From assembly GCA_017516315.1 (NCBI GenBank), contig JAFXDE010000024.1, positions 1-64,000 on the forward strand: DNA of 64,000 nucleotides. The letters are read 5' to 3'. Of this stretch, positions 46,436 through 55,265 are shown piece by piece. This stretch comes from Clostridia bacterium. GTDB taxonomy: Bacteria; Bacillota; Clostridia; Oscillospirales; Acutalibacteraceae. Positions within the stretch are counted from its first letter, which is position 1. The number at the start of each line of letters is the position of its first letter. The position numbers and the translations under genes are program-made. Under the pieces are notes generated by a model, which ran no database searches, was not told the DNA's origin, and saw nothing but the letters and a program-made list of their open reading frames with translations.

Positions 46436-47440
46436 ATGAAGCTCGTAAAAAAATACTTTAAACGTTATTTCGTTGATGCTATGAGCTATATGGCGCTCGG
46501 CCTTTTCTCTTCTCTTATCGTAGGTCTTATCATAAGTCAGATAGCCAAAATACCCCGTCTGGAGATTCTTGCCACATTCTCGGAGGTTCTTTCTGCCTCG
46601 TCTCCTGTAGTAGGCGGTGCTATCGGTGCGGCTATAGCTTACGGACTTAAAAGTAAGCCTCTTGTTGTATTTTCCTGTATTGCAGTCGGTGCCTTCGGCT
46701 ATGATCTCGGAGGTCCCGTAGGAGCTTATGCTTCGGCTCTTGTCGCTAACGAAATTGCATCTCTCGTAGCAGGAAAAACAAAAATTGACATCGTTATTAC
46801 TCCCATCGTTACCATAGTCACAGGTGGCTTCGTAAGCACCTTCGCAGGACCCTATCTTTCCGAATTTATGACGGGCCTGGGCGAAATTATAAACAGCGCT
46901 ACACAGCTGCATCCCTTACCTATGGGTATAAGCGTGGCTGTTCTGGTAGGTCTTGCGCTGACGGCACCTATTTCCTCAGCTGCCTTATGTATTATGCTCG
47001 GCATAGAGGGTATTGCGGCAGGTGCAGCGGCAGTAGGCTGTGCGGCACAGATGGTGGGCTTCGCCGTAACCTCCTTCAAGGCTAACGGTGTCGGCGGTCT
47101 TATTTCACAGGGCCTCGGCACGAGCATGCTTCAGTTCGGTAATATTATGCGCCATCCTCAGATAGTTCTTGCCCCTACATTGGCAGGTGCGGTTTTAGGA
47201 CCCGTTTCCACCTGTGTGCTTCAGATGACAAATACTCCCTCGGGCGCAGGCATGGGTACAAGCGGTCTCGTCGGTCAGTTCGGCGCGCTTACAGCTATGG
47301 GGAGCAGTACGGAAAGCATTATTACTATAGTTGTTATGCATTTCATCGCTCCTGCAGTGCTTTCACTTTTATTTCATTTCATTTTCAAAAAGCTCGGTAT
47401 AGTCAAAGACGAATATCTTTCACTTAAAAATCCCGAATAA
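46436..47440 (+). CDS. PTS_EIIC_2-type membrane protein
   Basis: 334 residues with about eight to ten hydrophobic segments, ending in a short basic tail. Features such as GAIGAAIAYGLKSKP, GGPVGAYASALVANE and NTPSGAGMGTSGLVGQ are those of the PTS_EIIC_2 (PF13303) family, a group of stand-alone IIC-like membrane proteins lacking IIA/IIB partners. No PTS phosphoryl-transfer genes are present, so PTS transport is uncertain and the role may be different. AAAGGGGA precedes the ATG. Confidence 0.82.
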   Translation: MKLVKKYFKRYFVDAMSYMALGLFSSLIVGLIISQIAKIPRLEILATFSEVLSASSPVVGGAIGAAIAYGLKSKPLVVFSCIAVGAFGYDLGGPVGAYASALVANEIASLVAGKTKIDIVITPIVTIVTGGFVSTFAGPYLSEFMTGLGEIINSATQLHPLPMGISVAVLVGLALTAPISSAALCIMLGIEGIAAGAAAVGCAAQMVGFAVTSFKANGVGGLISQGLGTSMLQFGNIMRHPQIVLAPTLAGAVLGPVSTCVLQMTNTPSGAGMGTSGLVGQFGALTAMGSSTESIITIVVMHFIAPAVLSLLFHFIFKKLGIVKDEYLSLKNPE

Positions 47441-47453
47441 GAAAGGAACAGTT

Positions 47454-48023
47454 ATGAACGTTTACGATTTTGACGATACTATTTATAAGGGCGACTCCTC
47501 TCTGCATTTTTTTATTTTTTATCTTAAGAAGGAGCCGACTCTGGTAAAATATCTGCCCTTTGTTCTGAAAACACTTTATAATTACCATAAGGAGAGGATA
47601 CGCTTTAATGATATCATCGACTCCTTCGGTCACGTTTTCGAGGAGTATTTCACTACTCATACCGTGGATTTTGACGCCGTGGTAGAGGAATTCTGGGATA
47701 AGCACGAGCACAGAGTAAAGCCCTTCTACAAAGAGATTCAGAAGGAGGACGATCTGGTTATTACTGCTTGCCCAAACTTTATGGCACAGGAAATATGCCG
47801 CAGACTCGGTATAAAGCACTGTCTCGGTACTGAGTTCGACATCAAAACAGGTAAATTTATCCGTGGCTGCTTCCGTGAAAGAAAGATTGACTTTTTCCGT
47901 GAGGCCTTTCCTGACGGAGTTATCGACGATTTTTACACAGACTCAATGAACGATAAATTCCTTTTCCCTTACGCTAAAAGAGTTTTCTTCGTCAAGGGCG
48001 AAAAAATCACAAGGATAAAATAA
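47454..48023 (+). CDS. HAD-superfamily IB phosphatase
   Basis: 189 residues. Motif I YDFDDTIYKGDSS (nucleophile Asp5, acid/base Asp7), motif II TACPN, and motif III/IV DDFYTDSMND near residue 160. The insertion of helices after motif I fits the SerB/PSPase-like IB group. It acts on an unknown phosphomonoester. It lies 13 bases after the IIC-like gene, within the same operon, and one base before the pseudouridine synthase. Confidence 0.9.
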   Translation: MNVYDFDDTIYKGDSSLHFFIFYLKKEPTLVKYLPFVLKTLYNYHKERIRFNDIIDSFGHVFEEYFTTHTVDFDAVVEEFWDKHEHRVKPFYKEIQKEDDLVITACPNFMAQEICRRLGIKHCLGTEFDIKTGKFIRGCFRERKIDFFREAFPDGVIDDFYTDSMNDKFLFPYAKRVFFVKGEKITRIK

Positions 48024-48024
48024 T

Positions 48025-48732
48025 ATGGAAAGACTAGACAAGATAATCGCCTCTCAGGGAAGGTATTCCCGTTCCGAGGTGAAAAAACTCATAAAAGCAG
48101 GCCTTATTACTCTTAACGGTGAAAAGGTAAAGAGTGCCGACATAAAGGTTGACGCTGAAAAAGACCTCATTACCGTCGACGGTGAAGACATATCCTATAA
48201 AAAACATATCTACATTATGCTTAATAAGCCTCAGGGAGTGGTTTCGGCCACCGATGACCCGATTCATAAAACCGTTATCGATCTGGTTCCGTCCAAGCTT
48301 TTCAGACAGGGACTTTTCCCGGCAGGAAGACTTGACGGAGACACCACGGGCTTTGTGCTTATCACCGATGACGGAGATTTCGCGCACCGTATACTCTCTC
48401 CGAAAAACCATATAATGAAAACCTATCACGCTACTCTTGACCGTACTCTTACGCAGGAGGACATAAAAAGCTTTACCGAGGGAATCGAGCTTCGCGACGG
48501 TACACTCTGTCTCGAGGCGCAGGTAAAAATGCTCTCTGAGACACCGCCTGTAGCCGAGGTTAAAATTCATGAGGGTAAATATCATCAGGTAAAGAGGATG
48601 TTTGCCGCACTCGGGAATAAGGTCGTCGCTCTGAGAAGAGTTAAAATGGGCGGTCTTGAGCTGGACGAAAGCCTCGAAGAGGGCGAATGCAGGGAGATAA
48701 CGGCAGAGGAGCTTCGCTTAATTTCAGAATAA
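48025..48732 (+). CDS. rsuA: pseudouridine synthase RsuA family
   Basis: 235 residues. N-terminal S4 RNA-binding domain (RLDKIIASQGRYSRSEVKKLIKAG), then the catalytic block PAGRLDGDTTGFVLITDDG with the active-site Asp, and the HEGKYHQVKRMFAALG motif. It isomerises a specific uridine of 16S rRNA (position 516 in E. coli). A ribosome site (AAGGAT) overlaps the end of the phosphatase gene. Confidence 0.93.
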   Translation: MERLDKIIASQGRYSRSEVKKLIKAGLITLNGEKVKSADIKVDAEKDLITVDGEDISYKKHIYIMLNKPQGVVSATDDPIHKTVIDLVPSKLFRQGLFPAGRLDGDTTGFVLITDDGDFAHRILSPKNHIMKTYHATLDRTLTQEDIKSFTEGIELRDGTLCLEAQVKMLSETPPVAEVKIHEGKYHQVKRMFAALGNKVVALRRVKMGGLELDESLEEGECREITAEELRLISE

Positions 48733-48794
48733 TTAAAGATTATTTAAGCTTCATTTTCTATAATCAGCTAACAATAAAAAAAGAGGTAACTTTT

Positions 48795-49196
48795 ATGCTC
48801 AATAAAATCAGACAGTTTATGTACGGACGCTACGGCGGAAACGATGCACTTAATATTTTTCTTGTTATACTCGGTGCAGTTATAACTCTTATTCTTTCTC
48901 TTTTCTTTTACAGAACACCTTTCACCAGGCTTCTTGGACTTGTTCCCTACGGTATAGCCGTGTTCAGAGCTCTTTCGAAAAATTACGAGGCAAGAATAAA
49001 GGAAAACACTAAATTTCTCGAAATATCAGGTCCGTGGAGAGCCTTTATTCAGAAGAAAATCAGTCAGTATAAGGATAAAGAGCATAAATACTACGCCTGC
49101 CCTCAGTGCCACAGAACACTCCGCGTGCCTAAGGGCAGAGGCAAGATAAAAATAAGCTGTCCCCACTGTGGAAGAGAGTTTGTAAAAAAGACATAA
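48795..49196 (+). CDS. small membrane protein with C-terminal zinc ribbon
   Basis: 133 residues from the ATG at 48795 (AAAGAGGTAA before it; an in-frame upstream extension is rejected). Two helices (about 21-40 and 45-62) and then a soluble tail with two Cys pairs, CPQC and CPHC, spaced like a zinc ribbon. This resembles a common small clostridial protein of unknown function. It may sense or anchor another factor through the ribbon. Possibly the last gene of the operon starting at 46436. Confidence 0.82.
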   Translation: MLNKIRQFMYGRYGGNDALNIFLVILGAVITLILSLFFYRTPFTRLLGLVPYGIAVFRALSKNYEARIKENTKFLEISGPWRAFIQKKISQYKDKEHKYYACPQCHRTLRVPKGRGKIKISCPHCGREFVKKT

Positions 49197-49249
49197 TCAA
49201 GTGGGGTGCCACAGCTTTCAGCTAGGCTTAAAATAACAAAAGAACAAAT

Positions 49250-49293
49250 ACAGTCCGTCAGTGCAGAGATATGATCCGACGGGCTGTGTTTTT
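49250..49293 (+). terminator. intrinsic terminator
   Basis: ACAGTCCGTC (49250-49259) pairs with GACGGGCTGT (49278-49287, one G-U), followed by GTTTTT. Confidence 0.65.
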
Positions 49294-49356
49294 CGCTTTA
49301 GTCATTTTCAACAAAGAAAAAACATTTATTTTGTTCTACCTTTTCCTTGCTTTCTA

Positions 49357-49385
49357 TTGAAAAATCTGTCACATTTTGTTAAAAT
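49357..49385 (+). promoter_or_regulatory. promoter of xpt
   Basis: TTGAAA (49357-49362) and TAAAAT (49380-49385), 17-base spacer, 50 bases before the ATG. The leader is too short for a purine riboswitch. Confidence 0.6.
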
Positions 49386-49435
49386 ACCTATGTTAGTTTG
49401 TTTTAATCGGACAGATAGAAGGAGAGAAAAGACAA

Positions 49436-50014
49436 ATGAAGCTTCTGGAAGAAAGAATCGCAAAGGACGGAAAGGTTTTTCCCGGTAATATTCTTAAGGT
49501 TGACTCTTTTCTCAACCATCAGATCGATGTGTCTCTTCTCTGCGAAATGGGCAAAGAAATAAAAAGATTATACTCTGACTGCGAAATAAACAAGATTCTC
49601 ACCATTGAAGCCTCGGGCATCGGTGTGGCTTGTATTATTGCGCAGTTTTTTGATTGTCCCGTTCTTTTCGCTAAAAAAACGAAGACTAAAAATATCGCCA
49701 ATGCCGTCTACAAAACTCAGGTAGCCTCCTTTACTCACGGCACTACCTACGATGTTATCGTCTCAAAGGATTTCCTTTCTGCCGATGATAAGGTTCTTAT
49801 CGTAGATGACTTTCTTGCTGAGGGTAACGCTCTCATAGGTCTTATCGATCTGTGTAACCAGGCAGGAGCGAAGGTGCAGGGCTGTGCCATCGCCGTAGAA
49901 AAGGGCTTCCAGCAGGGCGGTAAACGAATCCGTGATATGGGAATAAGAGTAGAATCACTCGCTGTAGTTGAGGCTATGAGTGATGATTCTCTTACCTTCC
50001 GCAGTCAGGATTAA
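49436..50014 (+). CDS. xpt: xanthine phosphoribosyltransferase
   Basis: 192 residues, usual length. MKLLEERIAKDGKVFPGNILKVD is the typical Xpt opening; ASGIGVACIIAQ and the PRPP-binding VLIVDDFLAEGNAL (about 122-135) follow. It salvages xanthine to XMP. The nucleoside importer genes lie directly downstream, so together they form a purine salvage unit. AGGAGA precedes the ATG. Confidence 0.95.
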   Translation: MKLLEERIAKDGKVFPGNILKVDSFLNHQIDVSLLCEMGKEIKRLYSDCEINKILTIEASGIGVACIIAQFFDCPVLFAKKTKTKNIANAVYKTQVASFTHGTTYDVIVSKDFLSADDKVLIVDDFLAEGNALIGLIDLCNQAGAKVQGCAIAVEKGFQQGGKRIRDMGIRVESLAVVEAMSDDSLTFRSQD

Positions 50015-50022
50015 AGAAGTAA

Positions 50023-50043
50023 TTTACCGAGGAACTCGGTAAA
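50023..50043 (+). other. perfect hairpin between xpt and the importer operon
   Basis: TTTACCGAG-GAA-CTCGGTAAA: nine base pairs with a three-base loop, not followed by a T run. Likely an mRNA processing or stabilising hairpin rather than a terminator. Confidence 0.55.
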
Positions 50044-50073
50044 AATAAAAATTCCCAAAGGGAGGACAAAAAA

Positions 50074-51342
50074 ATGAAAAAATTTCTTGCAGTTCTTCTT
50101 GCAGCAGTTATGCTCTTTGCTCTTGCAGCTTGCGGCGGTAACAGCGGCAACGAAGGCGACGAAACACTCGGCATGAGCGATTCTCCTATCGCAGCAGTCG
50201 AAATTAAGGCAGATTACGAAGTTCCCGCAGACTTCAAAATCGGTTTCATCTGTCTCCACGATGAAAACTCAACCTATGACCTTAACTTCCTCAACGCAGT
50301 AGACAGAATCCAGGAAGCTCTTAAGCTCACAGACGAGCAGGTTATCGTTAAGGTTAACGTACCCGAAGGTAACGAATGCTATGTAGCAGCTAAGGATCTC
50401 GTAGGCGAAGGCTGTAAAATCGTTTTCGCTAACTCCTTCGGTCACGAAGACTTTATGATCCAGGCAGCTAAGGAATTCCCCGAAGTAGAATTCTGCCATG
50501 CAACAGGTACAAAGGCTCACACAGAAGGCCTTGACAACTACCACAACGCTTTCGCATCTATTTTCCAGGGCCGTTACCTTGCAGGTGTTGCTGCAGGTCT
50601 CAAGCTCAACGAAATGATCGAAGCTGGTAAGTTCACCGCTGAAGAAGCAAAGATCGGTTATGTAGGTGCTTTCACATACGCTGAAGTTATCTCCGGTTAC
50701 ACATCCTTCTATCTCGGTGCAAAGAGCGTATGCCCCACAGTTACTATGGACGTTCAGTTCACAGGCTCATGGTATGACGCTACAGAAGAAAAGAACGCAG
50801 CTGAAGCTCTTATCGCAAGAGACTGTAAGCTTATCAGCCAGCACGCTGACTCAATGGGTGCTCCCGGTGCTTGTGAATATGCAGGTATCCCCAATGTTTC
50901 CTACAACGGTTCAACCTTCGAATCCTGCCCCGAAACATTCATCGTTTCCTCAGCTATCAACTGGACTCCTTACTATAACTACATCATCGGCCAGTACATC
51001 AAGGGCGAAGAAATCGCTGCTGACTGGTGCGGCGGTATCGCAGAAGGCTCTGTAGTTCTTACAGGCATCAACCAGGATGTAGCTGCTGAAGGCACATTCG
51101 AAAAGATCCAGGCTCTCGTAGAAGACATCAAGGCAGGTAAGCTCAATGTATTTGATGCAGCTACCTTCACAGTAGGCGGCGAAACTCTCGACACCTATAT
51201 GGCTGATGTTGACACAGACGCTGCTTACACACCTGACACAGAAGCTATCGCTGACGGTTACTTCCACGAATCAGAATCCCGTTCAGCTCCCTACTTCGAT
51301 CTCAGAATCGACGGAATCAATCTTCTCAACGAGAAATTCTGA
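50074..51342 (+). CDS. BMP-family nucleoside-binding lipoprotein
   Basis: 422 residues. Lipoprotein signal with lipobox LAAC (Cys20), an acidic Ser/Gly linker, then the BMP/Med domain: FKIGFICLHDENSTYDLNF, VFANSFGHEDFM, GRYLAGVAAGL, GYVGAFTYAEVISGYTSF and the C-terminal GTFEKIQALVEDIKAGK. It captures nucleosides outside the membrane and hands them to the permease encoded downstream. GGGAGG precedes the ATG. Its codon choice (GTT/GCA/AAG-rich, few rare codons) suggests high expression. Confidence 0.94.
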   Translation: MKKFLAVLLAAVMLFALAACGGNSGNEGDETLGMSDSPIAAVEIKADYEVPADFKIGFICLHDENSTYDLNFLNAVDRIQEALKLTDEQVIVKVNVPEGNECYVAAKDLVGEGCKIVFANSFGHEDFMIQAAKEFPEVEFCHATGTKAHTEGLDNYHNAFASIFQGRYLAGVAAGLKLNEMIEAGKFTAEEAKIGYVGAFTYAEVISGYTSFYLGAKSVCPTVTMDVQFTGSWYDATEEKNAAEALIARDCKLISQHADSMGAPGACEYAGIPNVSYNGSTFESCPETFIVSSAINWTPYYNYIIGQYIKGEEIAADWCGGIAEGSVVLTGINQDVAAEGTFEKIQALVEDIKAGKLNVFDAATFTVGGETLDTYMADVDTDAAYTPDTEAIADGYFHESESRSAPYFDLRIDGINLLNEKF

Positions 51343-51358
51343 TTTCCTTAAACTGAAT

Positions 51359-51395
51359 AAGCGGGGCACTCGTTGTCCCGCTTACTGTTGTTTTT
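51359..51395 (+). terminator. probable leaky terminator after the binding protein gene
   Basis: AAGCGGGGCA (51359-51368) pairs with TGTCCCGCTT (51374-51383, one G-U), with GTTGTTTTT shortly after. Typical of operons that make more binding protein than transporter. Confidence 0.65.
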
Positions 51396-51476
51396 GAGTG
51401 ATGAAAATATAGCCTTGTAAAGGGCTGTATTTTGATTGCTTAAACCTTATTATAATATAAAAAGGAGGAATGAGGT

Positions 51477-53024
51477 TTGGAAAAATCTCCCGCAATTGAG
51501 CTGAAAAATATTTGTAAGTCCTTTGCAGGCAAGATAGCAAACAATAATGTCTGCCTCACCGTAAACCGAGGAGAAATTCTCTCCGTTCTCGGTGAAAACG
51601 GAAGCGGTAAAACTACTCTTATGAATATGATAGCCGGCATCTATTTCCCCGATGAGGGACAGATATTCATTGACGGCAAAGAGGTGGTTATCCGTTCGCC
51701 GAAGGACGCCTTCAAACATAAAATAGGTATGATTCATCAGCATTTCAAGCTCGTTGATGTGTTTACCGCTACGGAAAACATTATTCTCGGTCTCGACGAA
51801 AAGGGTGCCTTTAACATAAAAGAGGCTGTTAAAAAGGTAAAGGAAATCAGCGATAAATACGGCTTTGAAATAGACCCGATGAAGAAAATTCACGAAATGT
51901 CCGTTTCTGAAAAGCAGACCGTAGAAATAATTAAGGTTCTCTACAGAGGTGCCGACATTCTGATTCTCGACGAGCCTACCGCCGTTCTTACTCCCCAGGA
52001 GACACAGAAGCTTTTCGCTGTTCTCAGAAGAATGAGAGAACACGGCAAATCCATTATTATTATCACTCATAAGCTTCATGAGGTTCTCTCACTTTCCGAC
52101 AAGGTAGCAGTTCTGCGTAAGGGTGAATATGTAGGCACTGTCGAAACGGCAAAGACCGATGAAGCAGAGCTTACGGAGATGATGGTAGGTAAAAAGATAA
52201 GCCTTAACATCGACCGCAGTGAGCCGGAGAACTGTGAGGAAAGACTCGTAGTAAAGGGCCTTAACTGTGTGGACCGTGAGGGTGTGAAGGTGCTCAATGA
52301 TATTTCCTTCACTGCTTATTCGGGTGAAATACTCGGTATCGCAGGTATCGCAGGCTCAGGTCAGAGAGAGCTTCTCGAAGCTATAGCAGGTCTTCAGAAG
52401 GTCAATGAGGGCGAAATTATCTATAACAATCCTAAGACGGGAACACAGGATAATCTCCGCGATAAAACTCCTATGCAGATAAGAGATCTCGGCGTCCGTC
52501 TCTCCTTCGTTCCCGAGGATAGATTAGGTATGGGCCTCGTAGGCAATATGGATATCATAGATAATATGATGCTGCGATCCTACAGAAAGGGTAAGTCCGT
52601 ATTTCTCGAGAGAAAGGCTCCGAAGGATCTGGCAGAGAAGATAATCAAGGACCTCGAGGTTGTAACTCCCGATGCCCGTACTCCCGTCAGAAGACTTTCG
52701 GGCGGTAACATACAGAAAATTCTCGTCGGCAGAGAGATAGCCGCTTCGCCGACGGTGCTTATGGCCGCATATCCCGTAAGAGGTCTCGATATAGGTGCTT
52801 CCTATACTATTTATAATCTTCTGAATAAGCAGAAGAAAAAGGGTGTAGCCGTTGTTTTCGTCGGTGAAGACCTTGATGTGCTTATTGAGCTGTGTGACAG
52901 AATTCTCGTTATCGGCTCAGGCAGTATCACCGGTGTAGTAGATGCGAGAACGACCACCAAGGAAGAAATCGGTCTTCTTATGACTAAAGCAAAAGACTCC
53001 GAGGGAGGTGGAAGGAATGAATAA
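51477..53024 (+). CDS. nucleoside ABC transporter ATP-binding protein (two ABC domains)
   Basis: 515 residues starting at TTG, with AAAGGAGGAATGAGG before it. Two fused ABC domains: the first with Walker A GENGSGKTT and MIHQHFKLVDVFTATENI, signature MSVSEKQ; the second with GIAGIAGSGQRE and signature LSGGNIQK. In the second, Walker B reads LMAAYPVRGLDIG, the usual family variant. This matches the ATPase of BMP-type nucleoside importers (NupA/YufO). Energises import of the nucleoside. Confidence 0.93.
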   Translation: MEKSPAIELKNICKSFAGKIANNNVCLTVNRGEILSVLGENGSGKTTLMNMIAGIYFPDEGQIFIDGKEVVIRSPKDAFKHKIGMIHQHFKLVDVFTATENIILGLDEKGAFNIKEAVKKVKEISDKYGFEIDPMKKIHEMSVSEKQTVEIIKVLYRGADILILDEPTAVLTPQETQKLFAVLRRMREHGKSIIIITHKLHEVLSLSDKVAVLRKGEYVGTVETAKTDEAELTEMMVGKKISLNIDRSEPENCEERLVVKGLNCVDREGVKVLNDISFTAYSGEILGIAGIAGSGQRELLEAIAGLQKVNEGEIIYNNPKTGTQDNLRDKTPMQIRDLGVRLSFVPEDRLGMGLVGNMDIIDNMMLRSYRKGKSVFLERKAPKDLAEKIIKDLEVVTPDARTPVRRLSGGNIQKILVGREIAASPTVLMAAYPVRGLDIGASYTIYNLLNKQKKKGVAVVFVGEDLDVLIELCDRILVIGSGSITGVVDARTTTKEEIGLLMTKAKDSEGGGRNE

Positions 53025-54090
53025 AATGAATATTCATATCGTCAAGCGTGATGCCGTAGTATGGTATAAGAGCTTTGCCGTCCGTGCCGTGGCCATTATC
53101 GCTTCACTTCTCGTTTCTGCCGTGGTAATAACTCTTCTTACGGGAAAAAATCCTATCCAGGTTTATTCCTCTATGATTTCGGGTGCCTTCGGCTCATCAC
53201 TCAGAATATGGTCTCTCCTGCAGAATGTAGCTGTGCTTTTGTGTATTGCTCTTGCGCTGACTCCTGCTTTTAAAATGAAGTTCTGGAACTGCGGCGGTGA
53301 GGGACAGGTGCTGGTAGGCGGTCTTGCCACAGTGTCCGTTATGATGTTTTTAGGTGACAGTCTTCCCTATCCCGTTCTTTTACTCGTTATGATAGGCGCT
53401 TCCGTTCTTTCGGGTATCGTCTGGGCGGTTCTTCCGGCAATCTTCAAGGCTAAATGGAATACCAATGAAACACTTTTCACTCTTATGATGAACTATGTGG
53501 CCATTCAGCTTGTAGCGTTCTTCCTTAAGTATTTCGTAAAGAGTGGCTCGGGTATACTCACTCCTATGCCCGAATACGGCTTGCCCGTTATCTTTAATCA
53601 GCCTTATCTTCTTAATATAATAACCGTGGCTGTTCTTACGGTGCTCGTTTATATCTATCTTAAAAAGACCAAGCACGGCTACGAAATTTCCGTAGTAGGC
53701 GAAAGTGAAAATACGGCAAGATATATCGGTATCAATGTGCCTAAGGTTATTATCAGAACTCTGGTGGTTTCCGGTGCGCTTTGCGGTATAGCAGGTCTCA
53801 TCCTCGTAGGCGGTACAAACCATACCATCAGCACCACCACTGCAGGCGGCAGAGGCTTCACTGCCATTATGGTTTCCTGGCTTGCTAAGTTCAATCCTAT
53901 TTATATGGTAATGACCTCATTCCTTATCGTTTTCCTCGAAAAGGGTGCAGGACAGGTTTCTACAGATTTCCGTCTTCCCGTGGCTATTTCCGATATAGTT
54001 ACAGGTATCATCCTTTTCTTCATTATCGGATGTGAATTTTTCCTTCAGTATAAAGTGCTTGTTTCCAAGGGCAGAAAGGAGAATGACTGA
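53017..54090 (+). CDS. nucleoside ABC transporter permease 1
   Basis: 357 residues from the ATG at 53017 (GGAGG before it), overlapping the end of the ATPase gene by 8 bases. About nine helices; the GEGQVLVGGLATVSVMMF block and GGTNHTISTTTAGGRGFTAI are those of the BPD_transp_2 family in the NupB/YufP group. Forms a heterodimer with the next permease. Confidence 0.92.
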   Translation: MNKMNIHIVKRDAVVWYKSFAVRAVAIIASLLVSAVVITLLTGKNPIQVYSSMISGAFGSSLRIWSLLQNVAVLLCIALALTPAFKMKFWNCGGEGQVLVGGLATVSVMMFLGDSLPYPVLLLVMIGASVLSGIVWAVLPAIFKAKWNTNETLFTLMMNYVAIQLVAFFLKYFVKSGSGILTPMPEYGLPVIFNQPYLLNIITVAVLTVLVYIYLKKTKHGYEISVVGESENTARYIGINVPKVIIRTLVVSGALCGIAGLILVGGTNHTISTTTAGGRGFTAIMVSWLAKFNPIYMVMTSFLIVFLEKGAGQVSTDFRLPVAISDIVTGIILFFIIGCEFFLQYKVLVSKGRKEND

Positions 54091-55037
54091 TGTTAGCATT
54101 TTTAGTAAGCTCCATAAGACTCGGTATGACCTTCCTTTTCGGCTCCACAGGTGAAACAATCACCGAAAAATCCGGCCATCTTAACTTAGGTATTCCCGGC
54201 GTTATGTGTGTAGGTGCCTCCTGCGGCTGCTTCGCAGAGTATCTTTACCTTACGGCAGCGAAAAGCAATGCAAACTATTTCCTAGCAGTTTTCATTCCTG
54301 TTATAGCGACACTCTTCGGCGGTGCGGTTATGGGACTCATCTTCAGTTTCCTTACCGTTACTCTCCGTGCCAATCAGAATGTTACGGGTCTCGCTCTTAC
54401 TACCTTCGGTGTAGGTGTTTCTGACTATATGATAGCAGAGACAGGCGCTATCTACAGTAAGGGCAGCCGTTATTTTACTACTTCGCTTCCCTTTGCAGAC
54501 GATCTCGGCGCCATAGGTGAAATTTTCTTCTCCCACGGCATACTTATTTATCTTGCTATAATCATCGCTCTCGTTTCTGCATATGTTCTTAATAAGACGA
54601 GAATAGGTCTTAACCTGCGTGCAGTAGGTGAAAACCCTGCTACTGCCGATGCGGCGGGTATCAATGTTTCGCGCTACCGCTATGCTTCTACATGTATCGG
54701 CTGTGCCATCGCAGGTCTCGGCGGTCTCTCCTTCATTATGGACTACCTTAACGGTAACTGGGAGTACTGTATCGATGCCATCGGCTGGCTTACCATCGCA
54801 CTGGTTATCTTTACGGTGTGGAAGCCTCATCTGGCTATCTTCGGCTCTATTATATTCGGTGCCCTTTACATCGCCAGCAGCTACATAACAGGTGTAAGCT
54901 TCGCAAGTAAGGAAATTTTCAAAATGCTTCCTTATGTAGTAACGGTTATCGTGCTTATCTTCACCAGTATCCGCGACCGTAAGGAAAATCAGCCTCCCCA
55001 AGCTCTCGGTCTTCCCTATTTCAGAGAAGAGAGATAA
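54090..55037 (+). CDS. nucleoside ABC transporter permease 2
   Basis: 315 residues, start codon sharing a base with the previous stop (TGATG). GETITEKSGHLNLGIPGVMC and the LRAVGENPATADAAGINVSRYR loop are characteristic of NupC/YufQ. Completes the importer: lipoprotein, ATPase and two permeases in the standard order. Confidence 0.93.
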   Translation: MLAFLVSSIRLGMTFLFGSTGETITEKSGHLNLGIPGVMCVGASCGCFAEYLYLTAAKSNANYFLAVFIPVIATLFGGAVMGLIFSFLTVTLRANQNVTGLALTTFGVGVSDYMIAETGAIYSKGSRYFTTSLPFADDLGAIGEIFFSHGILIYLAIIIALVSAYVLNKTRIGLNLRAVGENPATADAAGINVSRYRYASTCIGCAIAGLGGLSFIMDYLNGNWEYCIDAIGWLTIALVIFTVWKPHLAIFGSIIFGALYIASSYITGVSFASKEIFKMLPYVVTVIVLIFTSIRDRKENQPPQALGLPYFREER

Positions 55038-55265
55038 TTTCCTTTGTGCAAAATAGATACAAAATCTCTACTTTTTTCGGCAAAAAGAACAAAAGCAAAG
55101 AATTGTTACAATCTTTAGATTAAAAAGGTAAAAAAAGACTTGACTTTTTGAAAAAAATAATGTAACTTTATAGAGTAAATGACTACGTGTTGATTAGACC
55201 AAGACGAGCCATTATTACTTAAAACAGGCGTGTGAAACGCAATTTTTGAAAGGGGTTTAATAACC

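Noticed and set aside
49294..49435. Purine riboswitch before xpt
   Set aside because: The promoter at 49357-49385 leaves a leader of about 45 bases, too short, and the aptamer core is not visible.
53380..54159. Minus-strand frames across the nucleoside permease genes
   Set aside because: Conserved family motifs on the plus strand explain the sequence; the antisense frames lack starts and motifs.
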